From an uncultured Paracoccus sp. (GTDB lineage Bacteria > Pseudomonadota > Alphaproteobacteria > Rhodobacterales > Rhodobacteraceae), in NCBI RefSeq assembly GCF_947487305.1, contig NZ_CANKWH010000001.1:186001-250000 (forward strand): a DNA stretch of 64,000 bases, read 5' to 3'. Made by a program: the position numbers and the translations under genes. Positions 53,999-61,084 of the stretch are shown piece after piece (within the stretch, counting starts at the first letter, position 1; each line of letters starts with the position of its first letter). The notes under the pieces are model-generated. The model searched no databases, was not told the DNA's origin, and saw only the letters and a program-made list of their open reading frames with translations.

Positions 53999-55162
53999 TC
54001 AGACGAATTTCATCAGCTTCACGGCACGGAAATCGGTGACGCCGCCGCCGACGCGCTTGGTGGCATAGAACAGCACATGCGGCTTGGCGCTGAACGGATC
54101 GCGCAGCACCCGCAGGTCCGGACGCTCCACCACGGTATAGGCGGCGCGGAAATCGCCAAAGGCGATCGAGAGCGACTCGATGTCCAGGTCGGGCATGTCC
54201 TCGCTGACCAGCACCGGATAGCCCAGCAGTTGCGCCGGCTGACCGGCCGCCAGCCCGTCCGCCCAGATGAACCGGCCCTCGGCATCCTTCAGCTTGCGCA
54301 CCGCCGCCGCCGTTTTCGAGTTCATCAGGAAGCTGGCATTGGCGCGGTATTCCGCGCCCAGCGCATAGACCAGGTCGATCAGCGCGTCCGCGGGATCGAC
54401 CGGGGCGAAATCGCCCAGATTGCCGGTGCCGACCGTGCCGATCTGGCCTTCGCCCTCGCTGCCCGCCTCGGCGGTGGGATAGGACAGGATGCCCCGCGGC
54501 TTGCCCGCACCATCGCCGGTGATGAAGGCCGCCGCCTCGGCCCGGGCGAACTTGTCGGCGATGCGCTCGGCCAGCCAGCTTTCCACGTCAAAGGCCGCAT
54601 CATCCAGCAGCCGCTGGCTGGCCTTGGGCATGGCCGACAGCTCGTGCACCGGGATCGAGATACGCTCGATGCCCCCCCCGCCGGTCTCGGCCGCCTGGGT
54701 CTCGCTGGCCCAGCCTGCCCCCAGCTCGCCCTTGTCGACCAGCACCTCGTAACTGGCGCTCTCGACCGTCACCACATTGGCCAGCTTGCGCAGCGAGGCA
54801 CCCGAGCGCAGCACCGCCTGCACCGCCTCGGCCACCTGCGGCGCCGCGAGGAACCCGCCATCGCTGGCAACCGTCAGGCCCTTTTCCTCCAGCACCAGGC
54901 CGCGCAACCCGTCATCGGCACCGCTGCGCAGATAGGCATTGAAGGCCTTCTGATGCGGCACCTCGACCTCGGCATGGGTCGACAGAGGGCTGCGGCCCCG
55001 GAAAGCGGTCTTGCGGTCCAGCATGGTCATGCGGTCATCCTGTGCTTGAAGTTTGCTCTGAATATCGTCGCGGAAGCTCTTGAGTTCGCTGACGAACCCA
55101 AGCATCGCTCCCTTCAGTTCTCCGGGCATGTCATCCCCGGCCGCGGCTTTCACCTCGGTCAT
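53999..55162 (-). CDS. g5: GTA g5: major capsid protein (HK97 fold)
   Basis: The 387-residue capsid precursor begins with a charged helical scaffold-like region (about residues 1-60, LKSFRDDIQSKLQAQDDRM) that is removed by the g4 protease, then the HK97 fold (KAFNAYLRSGADDGLRGL; GGFLAAPQVAEAV; ITGDGAGKPRGILSYP; FFYATKRVGGG-like end). The ATG at 55162 has GAGGAGAAGG upstream, a strong ribosome-binding site as fits the major structural protein. Confidence 0.96.
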   Translation of the reverse strand: MTEVKAAAGDDMPGELKGAMLGFVSELKSFRDDIQSKLQAQDDRMTMLDRKTAFRGRSPLSTHAEVEVPHQKAFNAYLRSGADDGLRGLVLEEKGLTVASDGGFLAAPQVAEAVQAVLRSGASLRKLANVVTVESASYEVLVDKGELGAGWASETQAAETGGGGIERISIPVHELSAMPKASQRLLDDAAFDVESWLAERIADKFARAEAAAFITGDGAGKPRGILSYPTAEAGSEGEGQIGTVGTGNLGDFAPVDPADALIDLVYALGAEYRANASFLMNSKTAAAVRKLKDAEGRFIWADGLAAGQPAQLLGYPVLVSEDMPDLDIESLSIAFGDFRAAYTVVERPDLRVLRDPFSAKPHVLFYATKRVGGGVTDFRAVKLMKFV

Positions 55163-55241
55163 TCCCTTCTCCTCATCACGTTGGTCTGGGCGATGCCGCC
55201 CCATGGTCTGAACCGCGCGCAGCTCGCGCGGCCCGAACGCC

Positions 55242-55763
55242 TCACCCCCGCAGCGCCTCGGACGCAGCAAGGAAAACCGCCGCCATCTCGCGCATCTCCT
55301 CGGCAGCCTTGCTGCCCAGCTTGGCCTCGGGCAGCATCGGGAAAGTCACCAGCGACACTTCCCACAGCTCGACCTCGGCCAGCCTGCGCCGGCCCTTCTG
55401 GTCACGCTCTGCGCGGATGGTGCGATAGCCGATCGACAGCCCGTCGATCGCCCCCGCCCCGATCAGCGCCGCCGCCTCCCGCGCCTGCGCAACCTCCGTC
55501 AGCAGCCGGCCCTTGACCCACAGCCCCTTGCCATCCTCGCGAATCTCGTCCCAGACGCCGATGGGCTGCGCCGGATCGTGCTGCCACAGCATCCGCACCC
55601 TGCCACCAACCTCCCCGAGCCGTTTCAGCGAGGCGGCAAAGGCGCCGGGCAGGACGGCATCTCCGCCCTGATCGGTCAGCCCGAACAGGCTGGCATAGCC
55701 CTCGATCACCGAGCCCTCGCTCAGCACCGGCACCCCGCCGGCGAATTTCCGTTCCAGGTCCAT
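55242..55763 (-). CDS. g4: GTA g4: HK97-family prohead protease
   Basis: The 173-residue serine protease (herpesvirus assemblin-like fold) matures the capsid. It has GYASLFGLTDQGGD (about residues 22-35), the catalytic His in MLWQHDPAQPIGVW and the catalytic Ser in GAIDGLSIGYRT. It lies 80 bases upstream of the capsid gene and 3 bases after g3.5. Confidence 0.94.
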   Translation of the reverse strand: MDLERKFAGGVPVLSEGSVIEGYASLFGLTDQGGDAVLPGAFAASLKRLGEVGGRVRMLWQHDPAQPIGVWDEIREDGKGLWVKGRLLTEVAQAREAAALIGAGAIDGLSIGYRTIRAERDQKGRRRLAEVELWEVSLVTFPMLPEAKLGSKAAEEMREMAAVFLAASEALRG

Positions 55764-55766
55764 CCC

Positions 55767-56015
55767 TCAGCCCCCTTTCGGCACATAATCCAGAATTCCC
55801 TGCACGGCCTGGGTCAGGATGACGGCAACGACGCCGTAAACTGTCATCCACAGCCGCCGCTCCAGCCCCTCGATCAGCGCCTCGATCCGCTCCAGCCGCT
55901 TCTCGACCGCACCGAATTGCAGCGCCATGATCCGCTCCTGCGCCTCGAAGCGCTGGTCGTGCCAGCCCCAGGCATCCTTGACGAAACGCGAACCTTCCAT
56001 CGCGCCCTCATCCAT
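55767..56015 (-). CDS. g3.5: GTA g3.5: small coiled-coil membrane protein
   Basis: The 82-residue protein has a charged coiled-coil segment (about residues 20-52, QFGAVEKRLERIEALIEGLE) and a C-terminal hydrophobic helix (about 55-75, WMTVYGVVAVILTQAVQGIL). It lies between portal and protease as in RcGTA orf g3.5. The ATG at 56015 overlaps the portal stop by 8 bases. Its role in particle assembly is unknown. Confidence 0.82.
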   Translation of the reverse strand: MDEGAMEGSRFVKDAWGWHDQRFEAQERIMALQFGAVEKRLERIEALIEGLERRLWMTVYGVVAVILTQAVQGILDYVPKGG

Positions 56016-57192
56016 CGGCCAAGGGCGGCAGACCCAGCAGGGCCCGCTTCTCCGCATCGGTCAGGAAACTTGCCTCGCCGATCCGCCGCCATTGCTGGTC
56101 GCGCTCGGCCGCCAGCGCCGGGATGGCATCGGGATCGGGCCGCAGATCGACCTCGGCGCCCAGATGCTCGCTCAGCCACCAGGCCACCGCCGCCGCGACC
56201 CGCGTCGCCAGCGGCAGCACGGTCAGCCTGTAAAACGCCCGATGCGCCTCGGCATAATTGGCATAGGTCGCATCGCCGGGGATCCCGAGCAGCATCGGCG
56301 GCACGCCGAAGGCCAGCGCGATCTCGCGCGCGGCGGCCATCTTGGTCTCGTGGAACTCCATGTCCGAGGGGCTGAACCCCATCGCCTTCCAGTCGAGCCC
56401 GCCCTCCAGCAGCATCGGCCGCCCGGCATTGCGCGCGCCCTGATGGTTCGCCTCGATCTCGCAGACCAGCCGCTCATATTGCTCGGGCGACAGGCTGCCC
56501 TGCCCATCCGCCCCCTTGTAGACGATCGCCCCAGAAGGCCGCGCCGCATTGTCCAGAAGCGCCTTGGACCAGGCCGAGGCGCTGTTATGCACATCCAGCG
56601 CCACCGCCGCCGCCTGCATCGGCGACAGACCGTAATGGTCGTCCTGCGGGTGGAAGCTCTTGATATGGCAGATCGGGTCGGGACTGCCCGCCATGTCGAA
56701 GCGATGCTTGCGGCCGCCGACCGAATAGTCGAACGCCACCGGCCAGCCATCGGCCCCCGGCACGATGCTCATCCGGTCCGAGCGCAGGACGTGCAGCTCC
56801 TCCGGCAACCCGTCCTTGCCCAGCCCGACGGCTTCCAGGTAGCCATTCCCCGACAGCAGCATCTGCCCGAAGAGCGCCTCGAACAGCTCGGCCCGGCCCT
56901 GCCCCGGATTGGGCCTCCGCAGAAGCTCGATCACCGGATGACTGTCATAGCGCCGCTCCTTGTCCTGACAGATCAAGGGCACCGCCGCCGCCGCCTCGGC
57001 GATCAGCCGGACCGAGCGGAAGCCCACCGGATTGCCGACGAACCCGCCCCGCGTCAGGCTGCCCATATCCCGCGCCGACCAGGCCACCCGGCCCGAGCCG
57101 CTGGCAAAGGCCACCACTCGCCCGGTGGCGCTGGCCTTCTTCTCCACCACGGGCGGGGCCTTGCCCTCCCGCGAAAACAATCGAAACGCCAT
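56008..57192 (-). CDS. g3: GTA g3: portal protein (HK97 family)
   Basis: The 394-residue protein forms the dodecameric DNA entry ring at one capsid vertex. HK97 portal marks are FVGNPVGFRSVRLIAEAAAA near the N-terminus, LLSGNGYLEAV (about residue 110), HIKSFHPQDDHYGLSPMQAA (about 172) and FGVPPMLLGIPGDATYANY (about 292-310). It follows g2 after a 104-base gap that contains a terminator-like hairpin. Confidence 0.95.
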   Translation of the reverse strand: MAFRLFSREGKAPPVVEKKASATGRVVAFASGSGRVAWSARDMGSLTRGGFVGNPVGFRSVRLIAEAAAAVPLICQDKERRYDSHPVIELLRRPNPGQGRAELFEALFGQMLLSGNGYLEAVGLGKDGLPEELHVLRSDRMSIVPGADGWPVAFDYSVGGRKHRFDMAGSPDPICHIKSFHPQDDHYGLSPMQAAAVALDVHNSASAWSKALLDNAARPSGAIVYKGADGQGSLSPEQYERLVCEIEANHQGARNAGRPMLLEGGLDWKAMGFSPSDMEFHETKMAAAREIALAFGVPPMLLGIPGDATYANYAEAHRAFYRLTVLPLATRVAAAVAWWLSEHLGAEVDLRPDPDAIPALAAERDQQWRRIGEASFLTDAEKRALLGLPPLADG

Positions 57193-57210
57193 CCTTCGCC
57201 TCCCGCTCTG

Positions 57211-57279
57211 CCCAAAGGAAAAGGGCCGCCCCAGAGGACAGCCCTTTCATCTTGGCTTAAGTATCCCGGGGTCCGGGGC
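57211..57279 (-). terminator. Internal terminator-like hairpins between GTA g2 and g3
   Basis: On the minus strand AAAGGGC (57247-57241) pairs with GCCCTTT (57226-57220) and continues as TCCTTTGGG, a standard intrinsic-terminator shape. Just upstream on that strand, CCGGGGC / GCCCCGG (57265-57281) and a GTATCCCGGGG motif related to the other dispersed gap motifs form a second hairpin. Confidence 0.6.
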
Positions 57280-57296
57280 AGCGCCCCGGTCCTCCC

Positions 57297-58712
57297 TCAC
57301 AGCCCGCGGACTTGCGGCCTTCGCCAGCCCGCCGCCGGCTCGATCATCAGCTCGTGGATCGCCCAGACCAGCGCATCCAGCCGATCGGGCGAGCCGCGCC
57401 CCTCGAAACCGCGCACCGTCATCTGCGTGAGCTGATCCTCCAGCGCCCCCAGATTGCCGGTCCGCAGATGCTTGACCCGGCCCTGTTCATACAGCGCCGC
57501 CACCGGCTCGGCCCGCAGCCCCTTGCCGCGCCCGGCCCGCAGCGCGCGGAACGGCACCAAGGGATCGACCTGCCGGATCACCTGCTCGACCAGATCGCCA
57601 CCCTGGTTCACCTCGGCCACCAGCCGCTCGGCCCCGTGCCGGTCCATTGCCGCGATGGCCGCCCGCGCCCAGTCCATCGGTGTGCCCTTGACGGTCGCAT
57701 CCTCCAGCACGTAACCGCGCCAATGGCCCGGCTCGCCCTCGCTGACCACACCCGCGACCACGATCCCGCATGCGTCGCTCGCCCGCCCCGCCGTCACCGC
57801 CGGATCGACCGCCACGACCACCCGGCTCAGCTTCGGCGCCCGCTCGACCCGGCAGGCCTCCAGCATCGCCGTCGACCACAGCGCCCCCTCGACATCATCG
57901 AGCAGAACCCCGTCCAGCTCCTGCCGCCCCTGCCGCGTCCCGCCATAGCGCGCGGCGACCTCGGTCAGGAAGCTTTCCGCCAGGTAGGCGCGGTTGGCAT
58001 CGGTCGGTGCATGGGTCGTCACCGTCGAGGCGTTCGCCAGAATGCGTTTCAGCACCGCGATGTTCTTCGGCGTCGTCGTCACCACCTGCTGCGGATGCTC
58101 GCCCAGACGCAGGGCGAATTGCAGCATGTCCCAGGCCTCCTCGGCCTTCTGCCACTTGGCCAACTCGTCGACCCAGGCCCCATCGAATTGCGGGCCCCGC
58201 AGTGCCTCGTAATCATGGGCCGAATAGACCGTCGCGGTGGCGCCATTGGCCCAGACCAGCCGCCGCCGCCCGGCCTCCCAGGCCGGCCGGCGATCAGGGG
58301 GCGAACAGGCGAGAATACCGCTCTCGCCCATCACCATCACCTCGCGCGCCTGCTCATAGGTCTCGCCCAGCAGCGCCAGCCGGTGACAGCGCCCCGGCGC
58401 GGTGGCCGTCGGCCCCTCGACCATGCGCCGCACCCATTCCGACCCGGCGCGGGTCTTGCCCGCGCCCCGCCCGCCCATGATCACCCAGCTTTTCCAGTCG
58501 CCCTCGGGCGGCAGCTGATGTGGCAGCGCCCAGAACTCGAACAGCCAGGGCAGGCTCAACAGCGCGTTCTCGCTCAGGCCGTCCAGAAATGCGTCAACCT
58601 CCGCCGGCTCGGCGCAGGCAAGCCAGGCGGCGCCCGATCTCGTCTCGTGCGGCGCCAAGGTCGAGGCAGCCTCCTCCGACCCCGCCGGCGATATCCTTGC
58701 GAAGTTTGTCAA
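57297..58712 (-). CDS. g2: GTA g2: terminase large subunit
   Basis: The 471-residue packaging motor has Walker A GGRGAGKT (residues 80-87), Walker B in DGAWVDELAKW (Glu after Asp), coupling motif VVTTTPKN (about 205) and a C-terminal RNase H-like nuclease (VVVAVDPAVTAGRASDACG, about 295). The start at 58712 overlaps g1 by 119 bases; I found no good later start because the protein upstream of Walker A is family-like. Confidence 0.94.
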   Translation of the reverse strand: MTNFARISPAGSEEAASTLAPHETRSGAAWLACAEPAEVDAFLDGLSENALLSLPWLFEFWALPHQLPPEGDWKSWVIMGGRGAGKTRAGSEWVRRMVEGPTATAPGRCHRLALLGETYEQAREVMVMGESGILACSPPDRRPAWEAGRRRLVWANGATATVYSAHDYEALRGPQFDGAWVDELAKWQKAEEAWDMLQFALRLGEHPQQVVTTTPKNIAVLKRILANASTVTTHAPTDANRAYLAESFLTEVAARYGGTRQGRQELDGVLLDDVEGALWSTAMLEACRVERAPKLSRVVVAVDPAVTAGRASDACGIVVAGVVSEGEPGHWRGYVLEDATVKGTPMDWARAAIAAMDRHGAERLVAEVNQGGDLVEQVIRQVDPLVPFRALRAGRGKGLRAEPVAALYEQGRVKHLRTGNLGALEDQLTQMTVRGFEGRGSPDRLDALVWAIHELMIEPAAGWRRPQVRGL

Positions 58713-59022
58713 CCTTGTCCCTCTCCTGCTTCATCAGCACCAGCGCCTCGCGCACATCCCGCGCGGATTTCACCGCCCGCTTCAGCGCCTCGGCATCCAG
58801 CGACACCCCGCGACCCGCCCGCATCTCGTCGAAATCGCGTTTCAGATCGGCCACATAGCTCCAGAACAGCGACGAGGTGAACGCCACCCCGTCCGTGTCC
58901 TTCGCCTCACCCGCCCGCGCGACCGCCGCCAGCACCGCCGCGCGGTCCGCCTCGGGTACGCTGTCGGGGACCGCAAACGGCCCTCCGGGACCAACGGCCC
59001 CGCCCCACGTCATGTCATCCAT
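58594..59022 (-). CDS. g1: GTA g1: terminase small subunit
   Basis: The 142-residue protein (SLFWSYVADLKRDFDEMRAG; KRAVKSARDVREALVLMKQE) is Ala/Arg-rich and helical with a coiled-coil middle, like RcGTA gp1, which recruits the large subunit but lacks strong sequence-specific DNA binding. It is the first gene of the cluster and overlaps g2 by 119 bases. The 289-base leader before it contains a promoter candidate and a strong terminator. Confidence 0.9.
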   Translation of the reverse strand: MDDMTWGGAVGPGGPFAVPDSVPEADRAAVLAAVARAGEAKDTDGVAFTSSLFWSYVADLKRDFDEMRAGRGVSLDAEALKRAVKSARDVREALVLMKQERDKVDKLRKDIAGGVGGGCLDLGAARDEIGRRLACLRRAGGG

Positions 59023-59060
59023 CAGGTTACTGCCCCGCCTCGTGTCCTGTCCGCACGAGC

Positions 59061-59102
59061 GAGAAACGAAAAAGCGGCCTCGGGGTCGCCCCCCGGCCGC
59101 TT
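59061..59102 (-). terminator. Strong intrinsic terminator inside the GTA leader
   Basis: On the minus strand AAGCGGCC (59102-59095) pairs with GGCCGCTT (59079-59072), with an inner GGGG/CCCC pair, and runs into TTTTTCGTTTC. It lies between the putative promoter at 59127-59155 and the g1 ATG at 59022, so it would stop transcription before the cluster unless bypassed. Confidence 0.8.
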
Positions 59103-59126
59103 GCCCACCTCTCCCAGCATGTATGT

Positions 59127-59155
59127 TTTCTACTTTAGGGCGTTCCGTGAGTCAA
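59127..59155 (-). promoter_or_regulatory. Putative GTA cluster promoter
   Basis: On the minus strand TTGACT (59155-59150) and TAGAAA (59132-59127) are exactly 17 bases apart. Transcription would start about 100 bases upstream of the g1 ATG. No equally good promoter is seen between the terminator and g1. Confidence 0.5.
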
Positions 59156-59167
59156 TGGAAAACCCAA

Positions 59168-59186
59168 AGAGCGATCGATTCACTCT
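59168..59186. promoter_or_regulatory. Imperfect dyad upstream of the GTA promoter
   Basis: AGAGCGATCGATTCACTCT is a 19-base imperfect palindrome (AGAGYGA, five bases, TCRCTCT). Its near edge is 12 bases from the -35, the position of an activator site. GafA is the known direct activator of RcGTA; whether this is its site is unknown. Confidence 0.4.
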
Positions 59187-59199
59187 GCATAATCACGTA

Positions 59200-59257
59200 A
59201 AAACAACCTGTTACGGAATGCAACAGGGGCAGCGCGCGCTGCGCAACACCGCCCCTG
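59200..59257 (-). terminator. Terminator after the phasin-like gene
   Basis: On the minus strand CAGGGGC/GCCCCTG (59257-59251 and 59230-59224) forms an outer hairpin followed by CCTGTT (59227-59222), a nine-base loop, AACAGG (59212-59207) and TTGTTTTTAC. It should end transcription from the gene at 59312-59779. Confidence 0.7.
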
Positions 59258-59311
59258 CCAATAGGAAAATTCAACCTATGCGAGTTTCATTCCGCGCGAA
59301 TCCCCGCGCGA

Positions 59312-59779
59312 TCAGGCCTTCTTCTTGCCCGCCGGCGCAGCCGCCTTGCCGGCCTTGCCGCGCGCTTCGGCGGCGGCGGCAACGGCCTTGCTGGCCTCTT
59401 CCTGCACCTGCTGTGCATAGGCAACCATGTTCGCGGCATAGGCCTCGGACCAGTCGGCAACGTCCTCCTCGTGCATGTCCTTGGCCGCGACGCGCATCTC
59501 TTCGCCCTTGGCCTTGATCTTGTCGACTTCCTTGTCCCAGTCGGCCTTGGCGGTGCTCCACTGCGCCTTCACCTGCTCGCTGGCATCGTTGAAATAGCCC
59601 TTGATCTGCGCGTCCAGATCCTGCTGCCGCTGCTCGGCGGTCTCGCGCCATTTCTTGGCGCTTTCCATCATGTCCTCGCCGCGCTCGCGGAAATCTTCCT
59701 GCCACTTCTCGACGCGTTTCTCGAAATCCTGCGCGTTGCGGGCAAGCGAAGCGAACATGTCCGAAAGTTTCATCACCAT
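59312..59779 (-). CDS. Phasin-like coiled-coil protein
   Basis: The protein of about 155 residues is almost entirely charged amphipathic helix (KWQEDFRERGEDMMESAKKW, QVKAQWSTAKADWDKEVDK) and ends in a Lys/Ala/Pro tail (GKAGKAAAPAGKKKA), a make-up like phasins or apolipoprotein-like coiled-coil proteins that coat polyhydroxyalkanoate granules. No clear phasin signature is identified. I chose the ATG at 59779, 9 bases after AGGAG; ATG 59773 and TTG 59785 are alternatives. It lies between mltG and the GTA leader, with its own terminator. Confidence 0.65.
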   Translation of the reverse strand: MVMKLSDMFASLARNAQDFEKRVEKWQEDFRERGEDMMESAKKWRETAEQRQQDLDAQIKGYFNDASEQVKAQWSTAKADWDKEVDKIKAKGEEMRVAAKDMHEEDVADWSEAYAANMVAYAQQVQEEASKAVAAAAEARGKAGKAAAPAGKKKA

Positions 59780-59830
59780 CACCAACTTCTCCTGTGGCTC
59801 GTTCCGAAAACAGATGCTGCGATCAGACCC

Positions 59831-59866
59831 AACGAAAACCCCCGCGCCGGGTTCCGGTCACGGGGG
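59831..59866 (-). terminator. Intrinsic terminator after mltG
   Basis: On the minus strand CCCCCG (59866-59861) pairs with CGGGGG (59844-59839), with inner CCGG pairs, and is followed by TTTTCG. It ends the fabF-mltG message. Confidence 0.8.
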
Positions 59867-59908
59867 TCATGATGGCGTGGATTTTCAGCCATTTCCAGCG
59901 GCTTCGCG

Positions 59909-61084
59909 TCAGCCGCCATTCTCGGGCTGGGGCGCGGGCTGGCTGGCCTCGATCTCGCGCCAGCGCGCGACATTGGCGTTGTGCTCCTCGAGCGTCCGGG
60001 CAAAGGCGTGCCCGCCCGAGCCATCGGCGACGAAGAAGACGAAATCCGTGTCGGCCGGGTTCAGCGCCGCATGGATGGCGGCCTTGCCCGGATTGGCAAT
60101 CGGCGTCGGCGGCAGCCCGTCGATCTGGTAGGTGTTGTAGGGCGTCGGCCGGTTCAGCTCCGACTGCCTCAGGCCGCGGTCCAGAATCCCCTGCCCGCCG
60201 GTCACGCCATAGATGACGGTCGGGTCGGTCTGCAGCCGCATCCCTTCCTCCAGCCGGTTGACGAAGACGCTGGCAACCGTCTCGCGCTCGTCGGGAATGC
60301 CGGTTTCCTTTTCCACGATCGAGGCCATGATCAGCGCCTCTTCCGGGCTGGCATAGGGCAGGCCGAAAGGCCGCGCCTCCCATTCCTGCTCAAGGATCGC
60401 CGCTTGCCGCTGCCCCATCTCGGCCAGCAGCGCGGCGCGGTCAGCACCCACCTTCACCTCGTAGGTATCGGGCGCGAGACTGCCCTCGGCCGGCACGTCC
60501 CCGACTTCGCCGGCCATGAAATCGGCCTCTTTCAGCCCCTCGACGATCTGCCAGCTGGTCACGCCCTCGGCCACGGCGATGCGCAGGCGCGCATCCGGCT
60601 GCTGCCCGGCGGCAAGGATCGCCTCGGGCGCCTCTTCCTTGGCCGGGTCATATTTCACCCGCTCCTCATAGGCGCCGGTCTCGGGGTTGATATCGCGCAG
60701 GACCACGCTGTTGGCCCGCACGCCGACGCGGAAGATCACCTCGGTCCCGCAGGTCGACGGCCCGCCGGCGGTGATCGCATCGGCGATCGCCTCCATGCTG
60801 GCCCCGGGCGGCACCATGTAACTCCCGAACTTCAGCTGCCCCGCGCGGCCCTGGTAATCGACCCCGGCGCGGAAGATATAGGCGCTGCTGATCGCCCCCT
60901 GCTCGGCCAGCCGGTTGCTCACCGCGTTCAGGCTGGCGCCCTGCGCCACCTGCACGCATTGCGCCGTGGCGCTTGGCCCCGGCCCGCTGAACTGCCGCTT
61001 GCCCCAGGCCACGGCAATCGCCGCCGCCACCATCAGGACCAGCGCCAGCGTCAGGAAATTCGAGACGATGTGCCGCCAGATCAT
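59909..61084 (-). CDS. mltG: Endolytic murein transglycosylase MltG
   Basis: The 391-residue inner-membrane enzyme cuts nascent glycan strands and sets their length. It has one N-terminal transmembrane helix (about residues 9-28), a LysM-like region (about 40-90) and the YceG domain with the catalytic Glu in ASIVEKETGIPDERETVASVF, then RLQTDPTVIYGVTGG and LPPTPIANPG. The C-terminus is Pro/Glu-rich. Its ATG overlaps the fabF stop as ATGA, the usual fabF-mltG order in alphaproteobacteria. Confidence 0.95.
   Translation of the reverse strand: MIWRHIVSNFLTLALVLMVAAAIAVAWGKRQFSGPGPSATAQCVQVAQGASLNAVSNRLAEQGAISSAYIFRAGVDYQGRAGQLKFGSYMVPPGASMEAIADAITAGGPSTCGTEVIFRVGVRANSVVLRDINPETGAYEERVKYDPAKEEAPEAILAAGQQPDARLRIAVAEGVTSWQIVEGLKEADFMAGEVGDVPAEGSLAPDTYEVKVGADRAALLAEMGQRQAAILEQEWEARPFGLPYASPEEALIMASIVEKETGIPDERETVASVFVNRLEEGMRLQTDPTVIYGVTGGQGILDRGLRQSELNRPTPYNTYQIDGLPPTPIANPGKAAIHAALNPADTDFVFFVADGSGGHAFARTLEEHNANVARWREIEASQPAPQPENGG

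Noticed and set aside
44249..59022. Prophage
   Set aside because: No integrase, attachment repeats, replication, repressor or lysis genes; gene content and order match a gene transfer agent.
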